From NCBI GenBank assembly GCA_027575805.1, contig JANBPU010000024.1:62001-126000 (forward strand): a stretch of 64,000 nucleotides of DNA, in the 5' to 3' direction. Position 1 is the stretch's first letter. Each line of letters opens with the position of its first letter. Under the pieces are notes generated by a model. That model was not told the origin of the DNA. It was given only the letters and a program-made list of their open reading frames with translations, and did not search any database. The DNA comes from Mycoemilia scoparia (Eukaryota > Kickxellomycota > Kickxellomycetes > Kickxellales > Kickxellaceae). This document shows positions 54,629-64,000 of this stretch, piece after piece. A program made the translations under genes and the position numbers.

Positions 54629-56165
54629 TATTTAGTTTTGTTTATATGTTTTTAGTATTAGTTTTTATTAATGGGTAGAAGAGATGAGAATAATAAAGAA
54701 AGGCGAGATTTAGAGAAATGAGATTGGCAAAGAAAAACCGAGAGCTGAGGGCTTTTTTGTTTTCATCACATCAGCAGTGCGTGTGTTGATTGATTTTTCA
54801 TTGCAGTCATATTCAACGCACTATTGTCGTCGTTCTCACTACTCCTGTTGTATTGGCAACAGCTGGGGGCTGTGCCATACTGTGATCCTGCTAAGGCCGA
54901 GACATATGTGTGCGTGGCAAAAAAAGGAAGCTCATAGAAGTGAGAGGTCTGATTTAATCCATTTTTACATTAGAGTTACATTGATCATGCTGGCAAATAT
55001 TAGTGGTATTGAACATCTGGTTGGTTTTAACATCATTTGCAGAATGGCGGCTTTCAAGCAAGGTTGAAAATTATTCATGTAAAAGTAAATAAATAAGTTG
55101 GCATGCTAGATTTGTGTTTGTGTTTACAAAGTGGCTCAACTAAGTGTATAAAAATATGCAGGTTAAGAGCAGTTGATGGCAAAGTGTTTGTGTATGTGTG
55201 TATGTATCTGCGATTTGGTAAAAGTTTATTATAAAGAGCCTTTTGATGATAAAAACAATCAAGAAGCCAGTGTCCAAAATTTGGTTGTTCTACGGGCTTT
55301 TTTGTTATTGTTTAGAAGATGATGAAGTAGAGTCACCACCAATTGTTAGTTTGGGCAAGCGAGGATGTATATTACAACATGGCAAGTCCTCCATCAAAAG
55401 GAAACAGACAAGCGTGCTCATGCATTCCCTGCAAATTGATCCATAAGCTATACATTTTAGTTGGAGCCTGACAGATTGCCGGCTGTTATCCAGGGTATTC
55501 TTCTGGTACACCTTTGAAGGAGATTCTGCTATATGTGTGTGGACGTGCCGGACATGGGAAACCAGAAGGATGGGTTTGAAGAGAGATTCTATTCAGGGAA
55601 CAATGGGCGGCCGGATGCCAGATTATGGTTAAAGGCACACAAAGCGCTAGGAATTCTCTTTTGGTCGCAGTAATGCCGAAGTGACATTAAGAATCATAGT
55701 AGCCATTTACATACATAAACAATGGTGGGTTGGGCTGTGGAATCTGAGTAGTAATTGTGTGCTTATTGTAGTAATGGTGATGTCGAGCAGAGAAGGCCGT
55801 GGTGAGGCTCTGGCGCTTTCATGATGACTATGGCCACAGGACCTTTCAGCTCATGATACGATGCAGTGGCAGAGATATGGTAGGACTTCTATTTACCAAA
55901 TGTTGGTCTGTTGCGGACATAGTTTAAATGTTACACATTTTCCGCTGGACATTTCCAAGGTTTTTGAACTTGTCCTTCTTCTTTACTTGTTGTCCATATC
56001 TTTTCTCTATTTCTTCTTCTTTACTCTCTTCCTCCCTCCTCTTGTCCTGCCGATTCTTTTTTGCTCGCCCTTATCCCACCCCATCCCATCCCATCCCATC
56101 AAACCTTTATCTCAATACCTTTTAATCATCTACCATAGCATTATTTGCAATTGAATACCAAAGCA
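54629..56165. other. Intergenic region between CCT8 and the receptor gene (divergent promoters)
   Basis: No gene is supported. It contains the dispersed fragment at 55378 and, near the right end, a CT-rich tract with four CCCAT units (56075-56098) that is probably the receptor gene leader. Confidence 0.5.
55378..55540 (+). repeat. Dispersed gene-like fragment, copy near the receptor gene
   Basis: It aligns with 37846-38010 (ATGGCAAGTCCTCC, TCAAAAGGAAACAGACAAGC, CCCTGCAAAT, CCAGGGTATTCTTCTGG). The ATG frame reads MASPPSKGN, then QACSCIPCK, and meets a stop after about 31 codons, so this copy is broken. Confidence 0.65.
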
Positions 56166-59104
56166 ATGGACAGACACTTCCCATCCGGAAGCACCCTAAG
56201 CTCGGTGACGTTTGGGCTAGTTGGGTCAATATTGAGTGTTATCGGATGTTCGTTCGTGGCTTGGCGTCTAAGCCGGCTCCAATTGATGCAGTGGAAGGTT
56301 CGCCATACCCTTATTCTATGCCTGTTTATTGCCGATGCGATATACGCTGTTACCAACACAGTTTCAGCAATTGGAATCCTGTACAAGAGCGGCCATGATG
56401 GCAGCAAAGGCGGAATCCACAAGCGAGCCCATTGTATTGCTAGCGGGTTCTTTTCGCAATGGTCGTCCCAGGCCCAAGATTTGGCCGTATTGCTGATCTC
56501 GTTTGCCACCCTCGTATCAGTCCGCCAATCCCGAAAGTGGCTGCATGGTTTATCGTGGGTCCAGATGTATCTCAAAGTATTTCTAGGATCGGTTTGGACC
56601 ATATCCCTGGGCGTTGCCGTATTGACGATGTTTTTGTGGAACTACTATGACAGTAAGTGTATTGATATTTGGCTCCCATCCAATCATAGTGTATTTTGTG
56701 TGTGGAATTAGGAAATGGGCTTTGTTTTCTCAAACTGTAACACAGTAAATTGGTACTTGGAATCGCTACTGTCATTACTGCTCGCTTTTCCCTACTGGCT
56801 GGTGCTGTAAAAAGGGTGTGCGGGCTCTAACAATAACAATTCCTGCTGACCAAGTCCTCAATGGTCTTTATTGTGTAAACTATCTGTAGCATTCATACAG
56901 TATAAGACTAGTAATTATTGTATTCTGTTATTTGACCGCTCTCTAGATTTTACTTTTTATAACTAGTGGGCCATTTAACCACTACTTAGCTCACTGTATA
57001 TTGTTATTGACTGTGATCATGACTGTTCATTTTAGGCGAGTTCAATTACTGCTGGGTAAAGCCAAACCCCATCACTCCTCGCTGGCTGACAATGGACATG
57101 TGGCGGATACTCGTTATTCTCTGCGTTCTGACGGTCTATATTTTTGTCATCATCAGCTTCTATCGTAGACAGAGACTGGTCGAGCTCAACGCTGAAGCAG
57201 GAGGTTCCGTGTCCATTTTCAACACCACGACTGGGTCAAACACAACCAACCACACTATTGCCAGTAGCAAGTCCTCCGCTCATAGTGCCTACTCCGACAG
57301 TCCCGCCCAGCATGCTCTTCCCAAGGGCAAAGAAGACAAGAGTTTTGATGATGCTCATGATACCAACTACACTCAGGCCAATATGGGTTCTGAAGCCGAG
57401 ATTCAGCAGTTTCCCACTTCTTTGGCAAGGCTTCACCAGGCAACACGGAATGCCAGATATTCTTTGCAGGCGAGCCATGGCGGTAGCTTTGATGACAAGG
57501 GCAGGTCGAGTCCACTTGTTTATCCAATTTCAGTTCTCCGTAGATGGGTATCGCGACCAGCAACTACTTATTCAGAGTCTAACCCATCAATGGATATTAT
57601 CCTTGGGCCTCGGTCTGAAATGACTCCTGTCCCAATGCCGGTGAAGTGCCCTGAATATAAGCCAGCCAACGAAAGCGACTCATGCAAGGATTCAAAGGCT
57701 TCCCACAGACTTTCGTTTGTCAGAAGATTTACCTTACTCACCAACATTCCAAGCTCCCGGATGTCATTTTCCATGCGTCCTCCATGGTATGATAGTGAGT
57801 TCAGTAGTGCAAACGAAACTTCGCCCAGTCGCTTCTCATGGCGTCCATGGACATCCAGTGCTCGCACCGAGTCTCGCCAAGACTCGATTGGTGATGCGAC
57901 AGACAAGAGGTCATCGCTGTATTGCCAACCCTTTTCTGAATTGGCCATTCCATTCCGCGAGTCTGGACTATTAGAATCAATTAACAATCAACCCGAGGCA
58001 TTTGCGCCTATTGAAAAACACCTCCTCCACAACCACCATTCTTCAAAGCAAAGTAACCTCAAGAATGAGATCAAGCGCGACAGCCTTGATTTACAATCAC
58101 CGGCCAGTGACGGAGATGTCGAGTCCATGCCTGAGGGATACGACTCTTCAACCAAAACCAGTGGCGGGTCTCAAAGACCATCAGTTGATGCTGTCATTTC
58201 CAAGCCCAATGCATCTCGGGTGTATAGCCACACTGTCCAGAGTGCTAGATGCTTCCATTCGCCGGTCAAGGTACCTTTGAAACGATTTGCATCTATTGCA
58301 ACCCCTTATCAGCATTTCATGGCGTCAAGGGGAACAAAGAGCATCAATGGTCTATTTTGCCCAAATTCGGAAGAGACTGCTATTGTAGTTGAGCCCAGTA
58401 TAAAGTCATCATCATCTATCCGTCCATTCAGCAATCCAGGACCAGGTCTCAATGTTATTGGTAAAGAGCGCCTTAGTGTTGACATGTATAGCCGAACATC
58501 CGTTAGCAGGACACCTCAGATGGGTGTAAAAGACATTGAGTTCCCATATCCACCTCGCTCTACGCCACTGCAAGCCACCCCTTCAGATGATGATTCAAAG
58601 GTGTTCCCTGGTTTCCTGGAGACCATCGACGAAAAGTCTGCTGACTGTGAATCGACTACAACAATTAATAATAATCCGGAGAAGAAAGAAACAGAGTTGC
58701 CTACTAGATTGCAACGCGGCTTCCGGACACGACGAAGTAGTTTGAACATTGGGTTGGGACCACAATATTTCAGACAGAGGCAATCGCATAGATCAAACAT
58801 CCATACTTATCCACCAATTTTATCGAGGATGTTTGTATATCCCTTAGCCTATTGTGTGTTGTGGTTACCATATGTTGCTTATATCTGTGCGTTGACAGTA
58901 TTGATGTCTTCTACTACTTCGCCAAACTTTTCGGTTAAGCCTGTTGCTTCATTAGACACATTTAGGGATCAATCGGTTGTGGATTCTGATTATCAACCAC
59001 CGGTTCATGTTATTTCTAAACTCTCGTGGTTACTTATACTCCAGGGCACACATCAATATCGTGGACTTGTGGATGCTTTGATCTATTTTATTACTGAGGG
59101 CTAA
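56166..59104 (+). CDS. Git3-like G protein-coupled receptor with a very long third cytoplasmic loop
   Basis: Two exons (56166-56652 and 57036-59104) joined over a 383-base GT-AG intron; 851 aa. Seven hydrophobic spans are seen at about residues 13-36, 43-70, 93-116, 132-155, 184-204, 761-786 and 822-848. The layout of spans 1-5, a very long loop, then spans 6 and 7 is that of Git3/Gpr1-type fungal receptors, which sense glucose or other nutrients and signal through G-alpha to adenylate cyclase. The receptor probably sits in the plasma membrane. The loop of about 550 residues is Ser/Thr/Pro-rich and would be a phosphorylation and binding platform. The C-terminal tail is only a few residues long. 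Ligand and pathway are inference; the family call rests on topology, not on a database search. Confidence 0.8.
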
Positions 59105-59209
59105 TTTGCTTCTTTTTAATTTCGTTATTATTTATTGATTTTTTCTGCGTAATAGTTCATTTATAAATATATATATACATATACAATTTTGTATTTAATA
59201 TAAAATCCA

Positions 59210-59333
59210 AATATGGGTAGTTATTTTTGAAGGGTGACCATATGCTAATTAATGGTGATAGCACATTTGGCTGAGATTGCGCCTATAATCTTTGGCCACC
59301 AAAAGTCACTCTTCAAAAATTATGATCCATATG
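59210..59333. repeat. MITE-like palindromic element, copy 11 (subfamily A)
   Basis: The left end is AATATGGGTAGTTATTTTTG and the right end is CACTCTTCAAAAATTATGAT then CCATATG. The core contains TTTGGCTGAGATTGCGCCTA and TAATCTTTGGCCACC; the ACTAGTAAAACTGG part is diverged. Confidence 0.82.
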
Positions 59334-59730
59334 TAATTGAGATTATGATGTTAATATAGAAGCTGAATATAATGTTTTGTTGGTATTATAAGATTATGCA
59401 AAGTTTGAAACATTTAATGGAAATATTTAAATTGGTTGCCATAAATTTAATTCAAGTTATGTGATGTCATGTTCTTTTTATTGATTTACAAGACCAACTT
59501 GGTGAAATATGTGAATGAATTTCAACATACATGAATTTAGCAGAATTGGTTATGTATATTTCAATTCCTTTGGTAATGAATTTTTGCAATAAAATGGCAA
59601 TAACGCTACTAATTATGCTACATATGCAAGGCGATTTATGATGATTTTAAGTGTTCAACAGAAGGGATTAGGTATAGAAGTATGGGCATGGATGTTCATT
59701 TAGGTATTGGCATTTGGAAGCCTTGAAATG

Positions 59731-59738
59731 TATATAAA
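59731..59738 (+). promoter_or_regulatory. TATA box of the short coiled-coil gene
   Basis: TATATAAA lies 177 bases before the ATG at 59908. Confidence 0.5.
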
Positions 59739-59907
59739 GTGGCAATTCTGGGGACGTTTTGTGGTCTCAGCACAGCTACTATTATTCCTACAAGTGGTTC
59801 ATCGGTTTTCAACTGTCACCTACGCTATTTGCAAGAAGACGTCGAGCTAACTCCATAGCTTGTATTTTAGATAACTAACATAAAGACATTCTCAATAGTT
59901 GTATCAA

Positions 59908-60231
59908 ATGTATAGTGATCCTGAGGGTTATGATGATCCCAACCCTAGCCAGTCATGGGCAGAATATACTGATTGCGATGACAATGATGATGACGTTGAG
60001 GATCCATTTGAGAAAATTGAAAATACCAAAGATGTTGATGAACTTAGAGAAGAGCTTAGACAAACTGAGGCCATGGTTGAAGAACTGAAGAGAAATTTGG
60101 CTGAATTCCAGAATAAGGAAAACACCCAAGAATATAAGGCTGAAATTGAGGAGTATAAGTCTACGATAGAATTACAGAAAGACAGAATAGATTCTATGAA
60201 AGAGCAAATTTTATACTTAACGCAAAAATAG
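59908..60231 (+). CDS. Short acidic coiled-coil protein, function unknown
   Basis: ATG 59908 is the first ATG in the frame; 107 residues. The N-terminal 40 residues are acidic (an Asp-rich DCDDNDDDVEDPFE) and likely disordered. The rest is a single long helix with regular heptads (LREELRQTEAMVEELKRNLA and more), predicting a coiled coil through to the C-terminal QILYLTQK. Single exon. It could be a small scaffold or heterodimer partner. No family is recognised, and its short length means it could also be part of a larger gene with further exons that I cannot see. Confidence 0.55.
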   Translation: MYSDPEGYDDPNPSQSWAEYTDCDDNDDDVEDPFEKIENTKDVDELREELRQTEAMVEELKRNLAEFQNKENTQEYKAEIEEYKSTIELQKDRIDSMKEQILYLTQK

Positions 60232-61401
60232 GTTAACTGCTGCATTGTCATGTATTGGTTAAATTGTTAGGCAATTCTTTGAGAATGCAGTCATTATATG
60301 GGAGATTATTTTTGAAGGGTGAAAGTTCACTAGTAAAACTGGACACCCATTTGGCTGTGATTCCCCTATAATCACTGGTCCCAAAAATTCACCCTTCAAA
60401 AATTATTGCCCATATGCCCAAATTATTGGTTGATATTTACTTATCTTTTTTCATATTGAAATGTGAGATTTTTTTGAATTATATTTTTGGAGTAACTTTT
60501 CTTGCCTCTTGTATTTCTTATTCAGGATTTTTTAATAAAATCATTATAGTAGCAATGTGATGCATGTGGATGGGTTTCAAATGGTCAAAGCTCATATCAC
60601 CTTAAGCAAAATAGGCCTATATGAGTCGGATATGAAATAGCTAGTGATTAGGTCAAAACCTGATGAGACATTTCTGCCAATTTCTTGCTTAATCTCTAGA
60701 GAGATTTGACCAAATGTTCATCTAAAGAGTAGATAATGTGAGTAGATTGATAATGCAAACGTTGATTAGTTTAAATTGTATTCAAAATTGGTATTGGGGA
60801 GAATTAGTTTCATAAGCAATATTTTAGTGTAAGGGTCTAAAGGTCTTTAGTGATTATTTAGCCATCTTTAGATTTTTAAAGGTACATATTTGGTTTGATG
60901 CCAAGCTTAGAGAAGAGCAGAATTTTTGTAGAATGCTTCAGAGATTACAAAAACGTTTGTCGAACTAATGTTTGTATGAAGGTATGGCGGGATTAGGGAG
61001 TGTACTGCGGCTGACTAGTTGGAACCAACATATTAAAGAATGCAGTTGCTTGGTTGATGAACAAAAAACCACGTGAATCGGCGATTACTCTTGTTTGAAG
61101 AGAACTTGCTTGGTGTGCATACGGAATACTTCAGGGTTTCATAGAACCCTGGGAGTTTGATCCCCCTAGCAGACACTAAAAATGCAGAAATAGAGCGTCA
61201 TGCTGTCACCATCTATTTTCGCGTTTTTACTTCTCTTTTGTCTTTTCATAAAGATCAAATATATTTTTACTACTACGCATATCATTATTTCAACTTTTTC
61301 CAAGTCATTTGGTTCCATATTTTCTAAAACAAACATCGTATACCATATCTTGCCCTCTTTTGCGCATATGCACATTTAGTCATTTTGAGAAGAGAGACCA
61401 A
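60232..61401. other. Intergenic region with one MITE-like copy
   Basis: No gene is seen. MITE copy 12 is near the left; the final 200 bases form the leader of the SILK/RVSF gene. Confidence 0.5.
60296..60416. repeat. MITE-like palindromic element, copy 12 (subfamily A, best preserved)
   Basis: The left end is ATATGGGAGATTATTTTTGA and the right end is CACCCTTCAAAAATTATTGC followed by CCATATG. The core has TCACTAGTAAAACTGGACAC, CATTTGGCTGTGATTCCCCT and ATAATCACTGGTCCC. It closely matches copy 8, which is 24 kb away. Confidence 0.9.
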
Positions 61402-63156
61402 ATGCCAAGACCATTACGTCGAAATGCAAGGACAGCCACAGCAGACACTAGACCAGCAACTCTGAAACAAAAGACTGGGAATGTGTATAAAGAGCCTTTG
61501 CCAGAAGCAAAAAATTATGCCCCTCCAGCTCAACGACAAACGCGCAGTATCACAGCCAAAAGATACGACTCAAAAGACGATACTAAGACAAATGGAGATG
61601 CTGATAACAGTGCCAGTAACAAGGAAAATAAGCCTGTTCCCAAAACACGTAAAAGTACACGAACCAAACAACAAGCTGTTCAAGCGGTCAAGGCAGTTGA
61701 AAATGGCGAGAATGCCAATAAAGGTGAAAATATCAACGACGATGGAATTGGTGCAGATAAGCCATTGAATGAAAAGATAGTATCAAATGCAGCTAAAAGG
61801 AACGGGCAGCAAAAGAAAGTCAAAGATAAGCAGGGAACGCCCATCAAACCTAGTAATAAGCAAGATGATATTGGAAATGACAACAGTGAGATGCAATGGC
61901 TTGATTTGTCTCCTATAAAGGCAAACAGTGATGCACCACCATTGGTAACTGACATAAGCTACATAGCTCCTGAAATGGCCAGCATTAATGAAAATGCCGA
62001 AGATGTGGAGGATACTAGTTTTGTTAATGCTGATCGCAAGGTTCAATCCATTCTGAAGACGCCTGATTCGAAACAACAGCAGAAGGGGAGAAGAGTTTCG
62101 TTTAGCCCACTGTCATTTTATAAGGATAAGAACAACCCGAAATCGCCCAGAAATATGTCAAATATGCCCGTAGATGTTAAGCCTGACCCATTAGATCCAT
62201 TTGGTTTTGGAATAGCTGAAGAGTATTGCAAGAGGAAACAACTGAATACAAACAAGTTGCCTAAGAGCTCGATTCTGACAGAGAGGAAGGATAGGTCTCC
62301 AACACCACTATCCAATCAAGGATATATCGATGCTGCTGCTGCTGAGCAGATTCAAGCTGAAGAATACAAAGGTAATGGAAAGGAATTGGGGCCAAGTACT
62401 TCTACGTCGCCCAAAAGAAGGAGGTCAAATCGGCTACAAACAACGACCGAAAAGATCAGCTCTGATGTTGAGAAACCATCAACAGGTGATTCTGAATCTG
62501 GCTATAACAGCAACACTTCATCTTCGTCGTCTTTATCAATAGCAGACGGTAGAGGCGGCAGTTTGGAGAACATTAATAAGAGTAGGGTAGATACACGTCG
62601 GTCACCAAGGAAGCGCAGCAGTGTAACGGACGAGCCGAAAGATCAATCTATTGCTGAAAATGAAGATTTTGGAATGATGACCACAATAACTGAGATCGGC
62701 TGGTTAAGAGATTCTAATGTGGGAACACATCTTCCACATAGGCACAAATCCAGGACTACTGCTATAGCAACAAGTCCTACAAAGAGACAAAAGTCAGCTA
62801 GGCAAGGAAAGGGCAAGAAATCAGCATCTAGTAATCATAATAAAATTTCTATTTCAAGCAATAGCGACAGCGGCACAGGTTCATCCTCTGAGTTAGAACT
62901 TGATGATGAAGATATATCCTATAGGCCAAAAGGAGGTACTCGAAGAGGTGGAGGAGGTAAAGGAGGAGTCACAAGGCCAAAGAAAACGGCGGTGAAAGGA
63001 GCAAAGGTTGGCAAGACAGGAAAATTGACCAAACAGCAAGAGAAACCCAAACCCGATGTTGTTGATGCTAATGAGAACGTCAAGAGTGAATCAAAGCCAA
63101 CAAAATATTTTGATGACTTGGACGATTTTGAACTGGCAGAAGAGTATGTGGTATAA
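61402..63156 (+). CDS. Basic disordered protein with SILK and RVSF PP1-docking motifs
   Basis: Start at ATG 61402 (MPRPLRRNAR); the frame is open further upstream, but this ATG fits better, since the upstream part lacks protein character. 584 aa, Lys/Ser/Asp-rich with many TP/SP sites and mostly disordered. Residues 216-221 are SILKTP and residues 231-234 are RVSF. The combination of a SILK motif and, a few residues later, an RVxF motif is the known docking pair for protein phosphatase 1 (as in inhibitor-2 and kinetochore KNL1). A basic Gly-rich segment near residue 515 (TRRGGGGKGG) and repeated Lys blocks suggest nucleic acid or chromatin binding. The C-terminus is acidic and aromatic (FDDLDDFELAEEY). 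It is likely a nuclear PP1-targeting subunit; KNL1/Spc7 identity is not shown because no MELT repeats are visible. Confidence 0.75.
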   Translation: MPRPLRRNARTATADTRPATLKQKTGNVYKEPLPEAKNYAPPAQRQTRSITAKRYDSKDDTKTNGDADNSASNKENKPVPKTRKSTRTKQQAVQAVKAVENGENANKGENINDDGIGADKPLNEKIVSNAAKRNGQQKKVKDKQGTPIKPSNKQDDIGNDNSEMQWLDLSPIKANSDAPPLVTDISYIAPEMASINENAEDVEDTSFVNADRKVQSILKTPDSKQQQKGRRVSFSPLSFYKDKNNPKSPRNMSNMPVDVKPDPLDPFGFGIAEEYCKRKQLNTNKLPKSSILTERKDRSPTPLSNQGYIDAAAAEQIQAEEYKGNGKELGPSTSTSPKRRRSNRLQTTTEKISSDVEKPSTGDSESGYNSNTSSSSSLSIADGRGGSLENINKSRVDTRRSPRKRSSVTDEPKDQSIAENEDFGMMTTITEIGWLRDSNVGTHLPHRHKSRTTAIATSPTKRQKSARQGKGKKSASSNHNKISISSNSDSGTGSSSELELDDEDISYRPKGGTRRGGGGKGGVTRPKKTAVKGAKVGKTGKLTKQQEKPKPDVVDANENVKSESKPTKYFDDLDDFELAEEYVV

Positions 63157-63322
63157 TCAATAACTGCGTGTAAATGAATACCAAACATTTGTACATTATC
63201 ATTTTATTTTTTTTAGTTTTTGCAAATGGACCATAATAATCATATTGGCTGATACAATAATTTGGGAATGCATTGTTCTAATGTATGTGTACTTGGATTA
63301 TACAAAATAATAGGATAAAACA

Positions 63323-64000
63323 ATGCCATTTCAGAAATTCAAATATTATTTACGTGTATCAAAGTCGACTGCCATCCAACTAGATTTTTACATAAATAAG
63401 GATTATGAAGATTGGTTCCAGGATTCTATATTGCAGGTATATTGCACACAAAAATACTAACACTGATCTGAAGTCAAGGTCTCTGGAGTTGTTGGCTTGC
63501 AAATCATCAAGACATTAATAATGCTTGGTTTGATTGAAAATAGAAAGTGATGCTTATTATAAAATCTGAAGTAATGATAAAGCTGTCATCAAAAGTAATG
63601 GAGTGTGATCTAAACAAGCCTTCTACAGTAGAAATGTACAGAGATAGTAAGTAAAAATATTTGAAGCGATAATTTTTATGCTTTATGTGTTAATAGTAAT
63701 GTACTAATTTCCTAATCATTATGTTTTGTTTTAATAGGTAATCTCCAACTGGGTTATTTTATAACTAAACAAAATGGCAATGATGATAATGGCAATCATG
63801 GCTTGATGATTCAGGTAACTTTTGTATGAGCTTCATTTTCAATATTACATAATCATATAATCACATTTTCATTTTCATTCGAGTGTAAATAGACCCCTAA
63901 AGAGCAGAGAGACAGTGGCAATAAAGACAAACCGAAATTTGTCTATACCCGCATATACGTCCACGAGACATTCAAATTAGTTGTTATACCTGAGCCTTAT
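63323..64000 (+). CDS. Unidentified gene, 5' part (runs off the window)
   Basis: Four exons are readable: 63323-63436, 63544-63646, 63738-63814 and 63893 to the edge, all with consistent phase (0, 1, 0) and GT-AG introns of 78-107 bases. The predicted protein starts MPFQKFKYYLRVSKSTAIQL and includes KVMLIIKSEVMIKL and VEMYRDSNLQLGYFI. After a low-complexity Asn/Gly loop it continues with KFVYTRIYVHETFKLVV. The alternation of hydrophobic strands suggests a beta-rich fold. Short introns and in-frame joins make the gene convincing although its family is not recognised. The remaining 3' part is outside the window. Confidence 0.6.

Larger units (their letters stand above)
59105..59907. other. Intergenic region with one MITE-like copy
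   Basis: Downstream flank of the receptor gene with MITE copy 11. TATATAAAGTGG at 59731-59742 is a TATA box for the gene at 59908. Confidence 0.55.

Noticed and set aside
54765..55450. Frames of 60-96 codons upstream of the receptor gene
   Set aside because: They lack recognisable domains and overlap the dispersed fragment; no evidence of coding.
61309..61401. Upstream extension of the SILK/RVSF gene
   Set aside because: The extension is AT-rich and would add a hydrophobic stretch with Cys and Phe unlike the rest of the protein; the ATG at 61402 is more plausible.

Overview
The window looks like chromosomal DNA of a filamentous or early-diverging fungus. The evidence is short GT-AG introns, a Zn(II)2Cys6 transcription factor of the fungal-specific type, a Git3-like receptor, GPI-anchored secreted proteins, mitochondrial uL15m, CCT-theta, and a dispersed single 5S rRNA gene. 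The base composition is AT-rich outside genes, the standard genetic code fits all models, and gene density is low in the first 8 kb. I cannot name the species. A non-Dikarya fungus (for example Kickxellomycotina or another zygomycete-grade lineage) is a guess from gene style only.

Layout. 1-8.1 kb: nearly gene-free, except a 41-codon cysteine-rich metallothionein-like ORF (2409-2534) behind a TATA box. 8.1-12.3 kb: a four-exon basic-region (bHLH-like) transcription factor with a prion-like Q/S/Y-rich N-terminus. 13.2-14.3 kb: mitochondrial ribosomal protein uL15m. 15.1-16.7 kb: a small secreted protein and a single-pass membrane protein on the other strand. 17.8 kb: a 5S rRNA gene on the minus strand. 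19.6-21.8 kb: a coiled-coil protein. 23.7-27.7 kb: a large intronless Zn2Cys6 factor. 28.7-30.1 kb: a His/Asn-rich protein and tRNA-Ser(AGA).

31.8-51.8 kb is an accessory-looking region, almost wholly on the plus strand. It holds six related, cysteine-free GPI-anchored proteins (31856, 38798, 40928, 42539, 44234, 49150) and a seventh GPI protein with Gly-Gln-Pro repeats (51264). Between them lie a decayed mitochondrial-type seryl-tRNA synthetase pseudogene, two tandem Bud32-sized kinase-like genes (the second frameshifted), a 65-residue single-span membrane protein and a low-complexity protein. 52.4-54.6 kb: CCT8 on the minus strand with four introns, one of them apparently GC-AG. 56.2-59.1 kb: a seven-helix receptor with a very long third cytoplasmic loop. 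59.9-64 kb: a short coiled-coil protein, a basic disordered protein with paired SILK and RVSF (PP1-docking) motifs, and a gene running off the right edge.

A palindromic MITE-like element of about 105-125 bp is scattered through the intergenic DNA, with twelve near-full copies and two fragments. Its inner terminal repeat reads TTTTTGAAGGGT. The two most distinctive features are the MITE family and the tandem cysteine-free GPI protein family with duplicated promoters.
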